DNA of 5,907 bases from Anaerolineae bacterium (GCA_027022125.1 JALVZI010000631.1:1-5907); one strand, 5' to 3'. Numbered from the stretch's first letter, positions 1-5,817 are shown. The notes: generated by a model from the letters alone, not told the origin. Translations and numbers: made by a program.

Positions 1-736
1 ATTCGGCGATGAACGCCCGCAGTGCGCCGATTCCGACCGTGCGGAATGGATACAGCCACATTTGCCAGCCGTTGGGGTTCAGCGGCACCACCAGCAGCGA
101 TACGCCGAATGCCGCCAGCAACTTTTTGAAAACCGAAAACTGAAAATTGAAAACTGCCCCCGCCAGATAGATTATCAGCAAAATAAAGCCAATGGCGAAC
201 CCGCCATGCACGTTGACCCACAGCAGCATCAGCGCGGGAAAGGCGGGGATGAGCGGTTTTCCCCGCCGCCGAAAATTTTCCAGCAGCATCAGCGCGATGG
301 CGGTGAACAGAAACGAAAACATCTGCGGGCGCACCGTCCAGATGATGGAGGAGGCGGTTGCCGCCAAAATGACCGCGAAGGCTTTGACGAAAATATTTCC
401 GTCGCTGATTTTCCACACGATGGCGAAAGTGGCAGTGACCACCGCCGCCAGTGTCAAGCCGAGCAGTTGCCATCCCCCCAACCGAAAAATGCCCGCCCAG
501 AAAAGTTGCGCCAGCCAACCGTGGTCAATCCACGGCGCACCGGCGCGGGTAAACGAAAACACATCGGTGGTGAGAATTTGCCCGTGGTCGAGCATCCATT
601 CGCCGGCGCGGAGATGCCACCATGTGTCTGCCCCGGCGGGATAGCGAATCGCCATGGCAAACACGGCGATGAACACAATCGCCGTCAACAGTCGATTTTG
701 AGTTAATTGCCATCGAGGTGTGGTTTTTGTTTGCAT
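1..736 (-). CDS. Multi-pass membrane protein, putative GT-C-type glycosyltransferase (C-terminus cut by window edge)
   Basis: Reading the minus strand from the ATG at 736-734 gives 245 uninterrupted codons that run off the left edge, so only the N-terminal part is present. The protein is strongly hydrophobic. It has a first membrane segment at about residues 15-33, then an external-loop motif D37-T-W39-W40-H41-L42-R43 followed by TDVFSFT (57-63) and W-x-x-HGWL. Further segments lie at about 91-108, 116-132, 139-152, 163-175, 179-194 and 206-219. Other landmarks are R136-P137-Q138, N175-V-H177-G178 and N220-P-N-G223. From memory, these motifs (D-x-WWHL, N-x-HGG, NP-x-G) recur in large uncharacterised bacterial membrane proteins usually labelled hypothetical or GT39-like. 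An acidic residue in the first loop is typical of GT-C enzymes. No strong Shine-Dalgarno precedes the start (only AT-rich sequence), so the start rests on the frame, the N-terminal layout and the divergent gap. A four-unit heptamer repeat interrupts the frame's composition at residues 194-203. The family call is fairly safe; the enzymatic role is inference. Confidence 0.75.
   Translation of the reverse strand, partial: MQTKTTPRWQLTQNRLLTAIVFIAVFAMAIRYPAGADTWWHLRAGEWMLDHGQILTTDVFSFTRAGAPWIDHGWLAQLFWAGIFRLGGWQLLGLTLAAVVTATFAIVWKISDGNIFVKAFAVILAATASSIIWTVRPQMFSFLFTAIALMLLENFRRRGKPLIPAFPALMLLWVNVHGGFAIGFILLIIYLAGAVFNFQFSVFKKLLAAFGVSLLVVPLNPNGWQMWLYPFRTVGIGALRAFIAE
128..155. repeat. Heptamer tandem repeat array A (4 units, inside coding sequence)
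   Basis: Four contiguous 7-bp units are visible on the plus strand: GAAAACC, GAAAACT, GAAAATT, GAAAACT. They differ from one another only at the last two positions and there is no indel between them. The array lies inside the minus-strand membrane protein gene and encodes residues 194-203, an alternating F-x-F-x-F-x-x-F stretch between two predicted membrane segments. Three heptamers equal 21 bp, so gain or loss of three units keeps the frame, while other changes would break it. Confidence 0.8.
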
Positions 737-761
737 GGTTTTTTCAATTTTTCACATACCA

Positions 762-790
762 TTGCCAAAAAGACGAACCTAGTCCATAAT
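762..790 (+). promoter_or_regulatory. Sigma70-type promoter for the DUF2079/GT87 operon
   Basis: TTGCCA at 762-767 matches the -35 consensus at 5 of 6 positions. CATAAT at 785-790 matches the -10 consensus at 5 of 6, and the spacer is exactly 17 bp. It lies in the 91-bp gap between two divergent genes, 37 bp upstream of the ATG at 828, so the leader would be only about 30 nt. This is a consensus match by eye; no transcript evidence is available. Confidence 0.6.
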
Positions 791-814
791 AACAAAAAAC
801 GGCTGCTTTGGAAA
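786..814 (-). promoter_or_regulatory. Weaker candidate promoter for the left minus-strand gene
   Basis: On the minus strand, TTTCCA (814-809, 4 of 6 to the -35 consensus) is followed after 17 bp by TATTAT (791-786, 5 of 6 to the -10 consensus). It would drive the gene starting at 736 with a leader of about 45 nt. Its -10 box shares five base pairs with the -10 box of the opposite-facing plus-strand promoter, so the two could not easily be occupied together. This candidate is much less certain than the plus-strand one. Confidence 0.3.
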
Positions 815-827
815 GGATGAATACGGT

Positions 828-2768
828 ATGGGACAATTATCACCGCCGAAACTGTCTGTGGGAGTGCGAATAACGCTAGGTGTACTCATTATTTTGGCGT
901 TCGCCGAAATGGCGGCGCTGAGTTTGGCACGTTTTCACGGGTTTAATACCAGCGGCGATTTGGGGAATATGAGCCAGTCTATTTGGTCGGTGATGCAGGG
1001 CAAACCACTGGTTTTTACACTGGAAGGGGTGTCGGTCAGCCGGTTAGCACGCCATGTGGAACTGATTTATTTTTTGCTGGTTCCGTTGTATGCGTTATTT
1101 CCAACCCCCGCCACGCTATTGGTTGTGCAGTCGGCGCTATATGCCATCGGGGCATTGCCGGTTTTCCGGCTTGCCCGCCGCCGATTGCATCACAGTGGTG
1201 CGGGTATCGCGTTGGCAGCGGTTTACCTGTTCTATCCGGTGGCGCAAACGGCAGTGTTGTGGGATTTTCATGCCGACACACTGGCGATGCCGCTCCTTCT
1301 TTTCGCCATCGAAGCATTAGACCGGCGGGCATGGCGCGAATATACCATTTGGATAATTTTAGCGCTGGTGGCGAAAGTGTATGTGGCGGCACCGGTAGCG
1401 GCATTGGGGGTGGTCATCTGGTTGAATGGCGACCGTCGTCGCGGCGGGTATACGATGGTTGGAGCGGTGCTGTGGGGTGTTGTGGCTTTTGTGTTGATTC
1501 GCCCGCTGTTCGCCGTTGCCGGCGATGCAGGAACCCAAACCACCGTTGCCGATTATGTGAGCTACTATTTTGGGCAATTAGCAGTTGTGAAAAGAACGTT
1601 ACTTCCACGAGCAGTGAACGAGCTGATAGTTTTTTTGCCGGTGATGGTGGTGGGCTGGCGGGCGTGGCGCTGGCTCATTCCGGCATTTACCGTGGCGTTA
1701 CCGGTGTTCATCAGTACCGGACCGGGACCGGTTTATGGTTACCGTTACCATCATTATGCATTGATGGTTCCGTTTTTGTTGGCAAGTATTATTTACGGGG
1801 CAGCGTCTTTGCAGGCACGACAACAATCGCACCGGCAAACTCTCTTCGATTGGCGTGGTGGGGTGGGTTTTACCCTGCTAATAACGGTACTTTTGAATAT
1901 TCAGTTCGTTGATTCACCGTTGAATCCCGTTTTCTACCATCCGCCGCCGGGCGCACCGGTTGGGTTGGCAAATACCCGTTACGGCATCACCCCGCGCGAC
2001 CGCTTCCACGCGGCATGGCTGGCGGAGAATGTGCCACCTGCCGCCCCACTGGCGACAGATATATGCTCGATGGCGCATGTAGTCAATCGCCAAATACTGT
2101 TTCAAACAGTATATTCTCCAACTATGCCGGGGTGGAAACATGTAGATATAACCACCGATGTGGATTATGTTGTTACCGATGCTTTGTTTGATTACACGAT
2201 TGGCGATGAAGATAAAACTACGTCGGGGGGCGTGACGCAAGAGTGGGAAAGCATCCGGCGGCTGTTGACCGCACCGTCTATGAAAGTGCTGAAAGCGCAG
2301 GACGGATTGTTGCTCTTCGGCAAAAATGGCGACGGGCTATTGCAAACGGTGGATGTGCTGCCGATGCCACCGACTTCTGCGCCGCTGGCAACTTTCGGCG
2401 ATGAAATTGCGCTGCTGAATAGCCGCATCGAACCGTTGGGCGCGCGCCGCTACCGTTTTCAGTTCGATTGGATGGCGCTGCATCCGTTGGACGGGCAACC
2501 GCCGCTGTTCGCGGTCAGCCGGTTGGCGGGCGCAGCACACACCCGCATTCCCCACCTGCCGACCACTGTTTTGCATCCCACCGGCAATTGGCAGCCGAAA
2601 ACGGTTGTGCGCGAAACGTTTGAAATTGCGCTGCCTGCCGATTTGCCACCGGGAGATTATCCGCTGTGGGTGGGATGGTACAACAGCGACAGTTTCTTCG
2701 CCGCGCAGACGGACGCTCGCAGCCGTGTGGGCGATGAATTTTTGGTGGGCACGGTGGAGGTGAAATGA
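828..2768 (+). CDS. DUF2079 family multi-pass membrane protein with C-terminal beta-rich extension
   Basis: This 646-residue protein matches the DUF2079 family of predicted membrane proteins, thought to be GT-C-like. The start is supported by AAAGGA at 812-817, 10 nt before the ATG, and by a consensus promoter just upstream. A first membrane helix (about 13-34) leads into the signature D44-L-G-N-M-x-Q-x-I-W53, then R75-H-V-E78 and the helix pair ending in ALPVFRLARRRL (109-120). W145-D-F-H148-A-D150 follows, where the family as I remember it has a HPE-type motif. About ten further helices extend to about residue 361. Residues about 390-505 look soluble and resemble the usual DUF2079 tail, with a D-Y-V-V-T-D segment at 446-451. 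Residues about 515-646 form a second, beta-rich domain (FGDEIALL, then LPADLPPGDYPLWVGWYNS) that resembles extensions on Chloroflexota membrane glycosyltransferases. In the helix around residue 183 a K is kept, but the acidic residues I expect after it are replaced by V-Y. It is the first gene of a two-gene operon. Family confidence is high; the substrate is unknown. Confidence 0.9.
   Translation: MGQLSPPKLSVGVRITLGVLIILAFAEMAALSLARFHGFNTSGDLGNMSQSIWSVMQGKPLVFTLEGVSVSRLARHVELIYFLLVPLYALFPTPATLLVVQSALYAIGALPVFRLARRRLHHSGAGIALAAVYLFYPVAQTAVLWDFHADTLAMPLLLFAIEALDRRAWREYTIWIILALVAKVYVAAPVAALGVVIWLNGDRRRGGYTMVGAVLWGVVAFVLIRPLFAVAGDAGTQTTVADYVSYYFGQLAVVKRTLLPRAVNELIVFLPVMVVGWRAWRWLIPAFTVALPVFISTGPGPVYGYRYHHYALMVPFLLASIIYGAASLQARQQSHRQTLFDWRGGVGFTLLITVLLNIQFVDSPLNPVFYHPPPGAPVGLANTRYGITPRDRFHAAWLAENVPPAAPLATDICSMAHVVNRQILFQTVYSPTMPGWKHVDITTDVDYVVTDALFDYTIGDEDKTTSGGVTQEWESIRRLLTAPSMKVLKAQDGLLLFGKNGDGLLQTVDVLPMPPTSAPLATFGDEIALLNSRIEPLGARRYRFQFDWMALHPLDGQPPLFAVSRLAGAAHTRIPHLPTTVLHPTGNWQPKTVVRETFEIALPADLPPGDYPLWVGWYNSDSFFAAQTDARSRVGDEFLVGTVEVK
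2756..2763 (+). promoter_or_regulatory. Ribosome binding site inside the end of the DUF2079 gene, coupling the downstream gene
   Basis: GGAGG at 2756-2760, extended to GGAGGTGA, lies in the last codons of the upstream gene, 9 nt before the ATG at 2770. The upstream stop TGA (2766-2768) and the downstream ATG are separated by a single base (2769). This arrangement fixes the start of the GT87-like gene and suggests that ribosomes finishing the first gene re-initiate on the second. Confidence 0.75.
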
Positions 2769-2769
2769 T

Positions 2770-3990
2770 ATGCACGGGCGTTGGTTGACATCGGAACGAT
2801 GGTTGCAGGGCTTCTTTTTGATTTTGTTGCTGGTTTATGTGTCCGTTTGGGTGGGGCAAATTGCGCGGCTGGGAAAAGAAACTGATTTTCTGGCAACATA
2901 TACCGCCGGAAAAATGGTCATCGGCGGAGAGGGGCATCGGTTGTACAACCTGAACGCCCAACGTCAAACGCAGCAACCCATTTCGCACATCAACCTCCCC
3001 CCCGATGATTTACTGCCGTATATTACCCCGCCGTTTTTCATTGTACCCTTTCTGCCGTTATTTTTTTTGCCCTTTTACGGGGCGTTCGCGGTTATGGCAA
3101 GCATCAATGTTTTGTTGACCATACTTACCTTAATTTTGCTGAAAAACAATTTGCCCGGTTTCAACTCAATCGGTTGGGTGACGGTGGTATTGGCGACATT
3201 TTCCTTTTTCCCGTGGTTTGTCAATTTGATGCAGGGACAGAATGCGGTCATCACCATGTTAATTTTGAGCGGCGTGTTTGTGCTGCTCAAACACCGGCGC
3301 GATGGTTGGGCGGGCGCGGTATTGGCATTGGGATTATTCAAACCGCAATTGAACATAATCTTCTTTGCGGTTCTGGTGGCAAAAAAGCGCTGGCGGGCGG
3401 TGCTGGCTTATCTCGGGGTGGCGCTGATTTTATTGGCGATTTCCTATCTGCTGGTGGGGCGAACGGGAATTGAGGATTACATTAAACTCACGCTGGTTCA
3501 CAGCCCGTTAGTTGATGGATTTTACGGCATAAAATACCCCAAAATGCACAATTGGCGCGGTTTCTTCACGGTGATGGTGGGACGCAGCCACGCCGATTTG
3601 GCGGCAATGTTGACCGTCGGTGCGTCGCTGGCAACTTTGGCGATTTTGGGCTGGAATTGGCGCGGGGCATGGCGTCCTGCCGAATCGAAATTCGATTTCC
3701 GGTTTGCTTTTCTGATTATCGCCACACTTTTGGTCAGCCCGCATTTGAATACCCACGACCTGACATTGTGGCTGCCGGTTGCCGCGTTGATTGCGAATGG
3801 CACAATTGCCGATAACTCGCTTCGTGTAACACGACAAACGATAGCCATATTTTTTGCCGTCGGGGGGCTGGTTAGTTTGCTGACATTCCCGTTGAGCAGT
3901 GTGCTGCATGTGCAATTGACCACCCTTTTTATGGCGCTGATTGGCGGCTGGACGGTTGCCGTCTCTCAAAAATTAGACCGGCAATCGTGA
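2770..3990 (+). CDS. GT87-type (DUF2029) integral membrane glycosyltransferase
   Basis: This 406-residue protein has a normal length for GT87/DUF2029, the family of the mycobacterial polyprenyl-phosphomannose-dependent mannosyltransferases. An N-terminal membrane helix (about 12-30) is followed by the family's first-loop signature E37-T-D39-F40-L-x-x-Y-x-A-G47 and G-H-R-L-Y59. Next come Y84-x-T-P-P88-F (the YPP-like loop), M154-Q-G-Q157-N158 before a helix, and L189-F-K191-P192-Q193 after the next one. Then come M259-H-N-W-R-G264 and S323-P-H325-L-N-x-H329-D330 near the C-terminus. About eleven hydrophobic segments are visible. D39 is the likely catalytic-base candidate by analogy with GT-C enzymes. 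Such enzymes take a sugar from a polyprenyl phosphate and transfer it at the outer membrane face. The start is set by a strong Shine-Dalgarno in the upstream gene, one base after whose stop it begins. A T8 run (3061-3068) and a C7 run (2997-3003) are in the coding frame without breaking it. Confidence 0.88.
   Translation: MHGRWLTSERWLQGFFLILLLVYVSVWVGQIARLGKETDFLATYTAGKMVIGGEGHRLYNLNAQRQTQQPISHINLPPDDLLPYITPPFFIVPFLPLFFLPFYGAFAVMASINVLLTILTLILLKNNLPGFNSIGWVTVVLATFSFFPWFVNLMQGQNAVITMLILSGVFVLLKHRRDGWAGAVLALGLFKPQLNIIFFAVLVAKKRWRAVLAYLGVALILLAISYLLVGRTGIEDYIKLTLVHSPLVDGFYGIKYPKMHNWRGFFTVMVGRSHADLAAMLTVGASLATLAILGWNWRGAWRPAESKFDFRFAFLIIATLLVSPHLNTHDLTLWLPVAALIANGTIADNSLRVTRQTIAIFFAVGGLVSLLTFPLSSVLHVQLTTLFMALIGGWTVAVSQKLDRQS
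3956..3984 (+). terminator. Weak hairpin at the 3' end of the GT87 gene (doubtful terminator)
   Basis: TTGCCGTCT (3956-3964) can pair with AGACCGGCAA (3975-3984), with one bulged C and a 10-nt AT-rich loop. It overlaps the last codons of the plus-strand gene, just before the stop at 3988-3990. No T-run follows, so it is not a standard intrinsic terminator. The 60-bp gap between the two convergent genes (3991-4050) holds no better candidate. Confidence 0.2.
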
Positions 3991-4050
3991 CTACCACATC
4001 CCCAGCATATACACCCACAGTGGCGGCGCAAACCAGCATCGGCAAATTGG

Positions 4051-4887
4051 TTACGGTTCCGGTACAAAATAGACAAGCATAATCAGCCAGTATGCCCACG
4101 AGCCGATGACCACCGCTGCCCAGACTCGCCAGTCTTCGCTTTCTTTGATGAGCGCGGCAACAGCCAGCAGCGCAGAGTGCATCATAAAATAGGGTGCCAT
4201 ACACAGCGACGCCAGCGCCAGTAGCCCGTCTTTTTTCCGTTTGAACCCGAAATACCCGATGACGAGTCCGAGCGGGATGGTGTATGGAAAGAGCGACACG
4301 TTTTTGTGGTAATAGGGTGTCTGCCCGATGATATTGTTCCACCATGCCCCCCAAATCAGCACAGAGGCAACGAACACCGCCCCGGTGAACAGAATGGATT
4401 TCCGGTTGAGGCGGGGCAGAATGGTCAAAAATGCGTCCTGCGGTTTTGCCAGCAAAATGGGGATGCCGTACCCTGCCGGAATCATCAATCCCAGCAGCAG
4501 AAGCCCATCGAACTGCCCCAGCGTGACCAGCCCCGGAAATGGCGCGGCAATGGCTGCCAGCACCGCTTTTTTGGGCGATTTGGTGTACACCCCCAGCAGT
4601 ATCACCGAAACAAGCATCAGCAATCCTGCGCCGATGGGGTGGGGCAGAATGGCAAAGGGATACAGCAGCACAAAAATCCACGGCGGGCTGAAAACGGTAT
4701 CGGAGGTGGAGGTGGGGTCAAGCGAAAATTTATACGGGTTTTGCAGATTCAGCGCGGCGAGCCGGTAGGTTTGTTTCCAATCCAGATATGTCACCGGCAT
4801 AATGGTAAACAAAAACCACGCAACCAAAAAGAGCAGCGCGATAATCACCCCGTTGAGAATCTGTTTTTTGGTGAGCGTGGTAAACAT
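4051..4887 (-). CDS. Compact GT87-like multi-pass membrane protein
   Basis: This 278-residue hydrophobic protein starts at the ATG at 4887-4885, preceded by GAAGG (4899-4895) with 7 nt spacing. It follows the GT87 plan in shortened form. A first helix (about 11-31) is followed by a loop with D36-W-K-x-x-Y-R-L-A-x-x-x-L-x-N50-P-Y52. F66-S-P-P-W70 is the equivalent of the YPP loop, and L123-G-Q125-F-D127-G stands where GT87 has GQN. K148-P-Q150 is the equivalent of the FKPQ motif, and a Y-Y-H-K-N-V-S-L-F-P segment (192-201) follows. About eight or nine hydrophobic segments end in W-A-Y-W-L (264-268). It is about 130 residues shorter than the GT87-type neighbour and lacks the C-terminal SPH-x-x-x-HD region. 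It is convergent with that neighbour, with 60 bp between stops. The GT2 gene lies 127 bp upstream on the same strand, and the pair may be cotranscribed. A GT-C function is inferred from motif order; it could also be a divergent, inactive relative. Confidence 0.75.
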   Translation of the reverse strand: MFTTLTKKQILNGVIIALLFLVAWFLFTIMPVTYLDWKQTYRLAALNLQNPYKFSLDPTSTSDTVFSPPWIFVLLYPFAILPHPIGAGLLMLVSVILLGVYTKSPKKAVLAAIAAPFPGLVTLGQFDGLLLLGLMIPAGYGIPILLAKPQDAFLTILPRLNRKSILFTGAVFVASVLIWGAWWNNIIGQTPYYHKNVSLFPYTIPLGLVIGYFGFKRKKDGLLALASLCMAPYFMMHSALLAVAALIKESEDWRVWAAVVIGSWAYWLIMLVYFVPEP

Positions 4888-5014
4888 AATGCAACCTTCA
4901 TAACTACTCGGCGTGTTGTTGCGAGGCGCGCGGCGCTTGCTTTAATGAACAATGGGTGCGTGAAACGTGATGAGTGGTGCGTGACGAGTTCGCCCATTCG
5001 CTATTCACCATTCG
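4888..5014. other. Intergenic region between the two minus-strand genes
   Basis: This 127-bp gap holds the ribosome binding site of the downstream membrane protein gene (near 4895-4899) and a GC-rich hairpin. In the hairpin, GCGAGGCGC (4921-4929) pairs with GCGCTTGC (4933-4940) around a 3-nt loop, with one bulge and one G-T pair. No T-run follows the hairpin on the minus strand, so it is not a clear terminator. The rest is occupied by 7-bp repeat arrays. I see no convincing promoter, small gene or RNA gene here. Confidence 0.6.
4956..4990. repeat. Heptamer tandem repeat array B (5 units)
   Basis: The plus strand reads as five 7-bp units in strict register: GTGCGTG, AAACGTG, ATGAGTG, GTGCGTG, ACGAGTT. 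Units 1 and 4 are identical, and the others share the trailing GTG or GT. The array lies in the gap between the GT2 gene and the compact membrane protein gene, just downstream of the GT2 stop codon. It is separated from array C by only 5 bp. Confidence 0.6.
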
Positions 5015-5037
5015 CTACTCGCTATTTGCCATTGGCG
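4996..5037. repeat. Heptamer tandem repeat array C (6 units) containing the GT2 stop codon
   Basis: There are six contiguous 7-bp units on the plus strand: ATTCGCT, ATTCACC, ATTCGCT, ACTCGCT, ATTTGCC, ATTGGCG. They vary around the consensus ATTCGCT with no indels. The minus-strand stop codon TAG of the GT2 gene (5017-5015) straddles units 3 and 4. The last residues of that protein (M246-A-N-S-E250) are therefore written by repeat sequence. Confidence 0.75.
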
Positions 5038-5767
5038 CGATGCGGGTGGCGGGGCGTTGCCAGAAGCGCAACCGCGATGCCGTCAGCCGGGCGACGGTGT
5101 ACATGGCTTTGAAAATTTCCTGCTGCGATATTTTTGATGTGCCGCGCGCGCGGTTGGCAAAAATGATGGGCGTTTCGCCGAAAGTGCAGCCCATCCGCTG
5201 GCATTTATATGCCATTTCAATCAAAAATGAATAGCCGTTGGAAAAAATAGCGTCCAAATCGATATTTTCCAGCACGGTGCGGTGGTAGCAGCGAAATCCC
5301 GCCGTGCAATCGTTGGCGTGCAATCCGAGCGTCAAGCGCGCGACATGGTTCGCGCCCCAACTCAAAAATTCGCGGTACCACTCCCAATTTTCCACCCCGC
5401 CGCCCGGCACATACCGTGAGCCGATGGTGACGTGATGCGTTTTCGCCAAATCCACCATCGCCGGAATGTATTTCGGATGGTGCGAAAAATCGGCGTCCAT
5501 CGTGCAAATTAAATCTGCGCCGTCCGCCAGCGCCTTTTTGAATCCGGCGATGTATGCCGTACCCAGCCCCAATTTTCCCGCGCGATGGATGACCGATACC
5601 CGCGTATTTTCCGCCGCCAGCGCGTCGGCGGCGTCGCCTGTGCCGTCGGGGGAATTGTCGTCCACCACAATCACGCGGGCATCAACCGACAACGCCAAAA
5701 TTTGCGTCACCAAATCGGTGATGTTTTCAATCTCATTATAGGTTGGAATAATAACGGTTATGTTCAA
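5015..5767 (-). CDS. GT2 polyprenyl-phosphate mannose (hexose) synthase, DPM1/Ppm1-like
   Basis: This 250-residue soluble or peripheral GT-A enzyme starts at the ATG at 5767-5765, with GGAG (5777-5774) 6 nt upstream. All the DPM1-type motifs are in place. They are I7-P8-T-Y10-N11-E12 at the nucleotide-binding start, V-V-D36-D37-N-S-P-D-G-T43, K65-L-G-L-G69-T-A-Y, and the metal-binding M90-D91-A-D93-F-S. G116-S-R118-Y-V-P-G-G, R132 in the following amphipathic stretch, D153-C-T-A-G-F-R-C-Y161, G178-Y-S-F-x-I-E and R208-G-T-S-K212 follow. The family moves mannose (sometimes glucose or another hexose) from a nucleotide sugar to polyprenyl phosphate on the cytoplasmic side, giving the donor for GT-C transferases such as those encoded nearby. 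There is no C-terminal membrane domain, so it belongs to the single-domain class and may need a partner for membrane anchoring. The last residues are encoded by a heptamer repeat array, so the original C-terminus may have been altered. Sugar specificity cannot be told from sequence. Confidence 0.92.
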   Translation of the reverse strand: MNITVIIPTYNEIENITDLVTQILALSVDARVIVVDDNSPDGTGDAADALAAENTRVSVIHRAGKLGLGTAYIAGFKKALADGADLICTMDADFSHHPKYIPAMVDLAKTHHVTIGSRYVPGGGVENWEWYREFLSWGANHVARLTLGLHANDCTAGFRCYHRTVLENIDLDAIFSNGYSFLIEMAYKCQRMGCTFGETPIIFANRARGTSKISQQEIFKAMYTVARLTASRLRFWQRPATRIAPMANSE

Positions 5768-5817
5768 TGAAAATCTCCAATCTATCCACTAGGGCGTGTT
5801 GACGTTTTGTTTTCAGC

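Noticed and set aside
62..706. Long plus-strand open frames opposite the left-hand gene
   Set aside because: Their translations are rich in Q, H, R and P with no membrane segments or motifs. The opposite strand gives a coherent hydrophobic protein with family motifs over the whole length.
1697..1750. Run of ACCGG/ACCGT-like words in the DUF2079 gene as an operator or repeat
   Set aside because: Spacing is irregular, and the words are explained by the encoded G-P-G-P-V-Y-G-Y-R-Y segment, which fits the family at that position.
983..1912. 309-codon open frame in another frame inside the DUF2079 gene
   Set aside because: It overlaps a gene with clear family motifs and reads as low-complexity G/C/R-rich sequence with no recognisable domain, so it is a by-product of the codon usage of the real gene.
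2997..3068. C7 (2997-3003) and T8 (3061-3068) homopolymer runs in the GT87-type gene as phase-variation switches
   Set aside because: Both are in frame and fall where proline or phenylalanine codons are expected. The lengths are modest, and without strain variation there is no reason to call them switches.
3991..4050. Bidirectional terminator between the convergent genes
   Set aside because: No stem with a flanking T-run on either strand was found in these 60 bp; only the weak hairpin just upstream at 3956-3984 is visible.
3929..4681. 250-codon minus-strand open frame overlapping the compact GT87-like gene and the end of the GT87 gene
   Set aside because: It crosses both the convergent gap and the stop of the plus-strand gene and has an A/G/R/H-rich composition. 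The overlapping frame at 4051-4887 has a good ribosome binding site and membrane-protein motifs.
4956..5037. CRISPR array
   Set aside because: The repeats are 7 bp, contiguous and degenerate, with no spacers, so this is a short tandem repeat.
4306..5112. 268-codon plus-strand open frame opposite the compact GT87-like gene and across the repeat arrays
   Set aside because: It is Q/N/R/P-rich with no domain, and it runs through the heptamer arrays and into the 3' end of the GT2 gene on the other strand.
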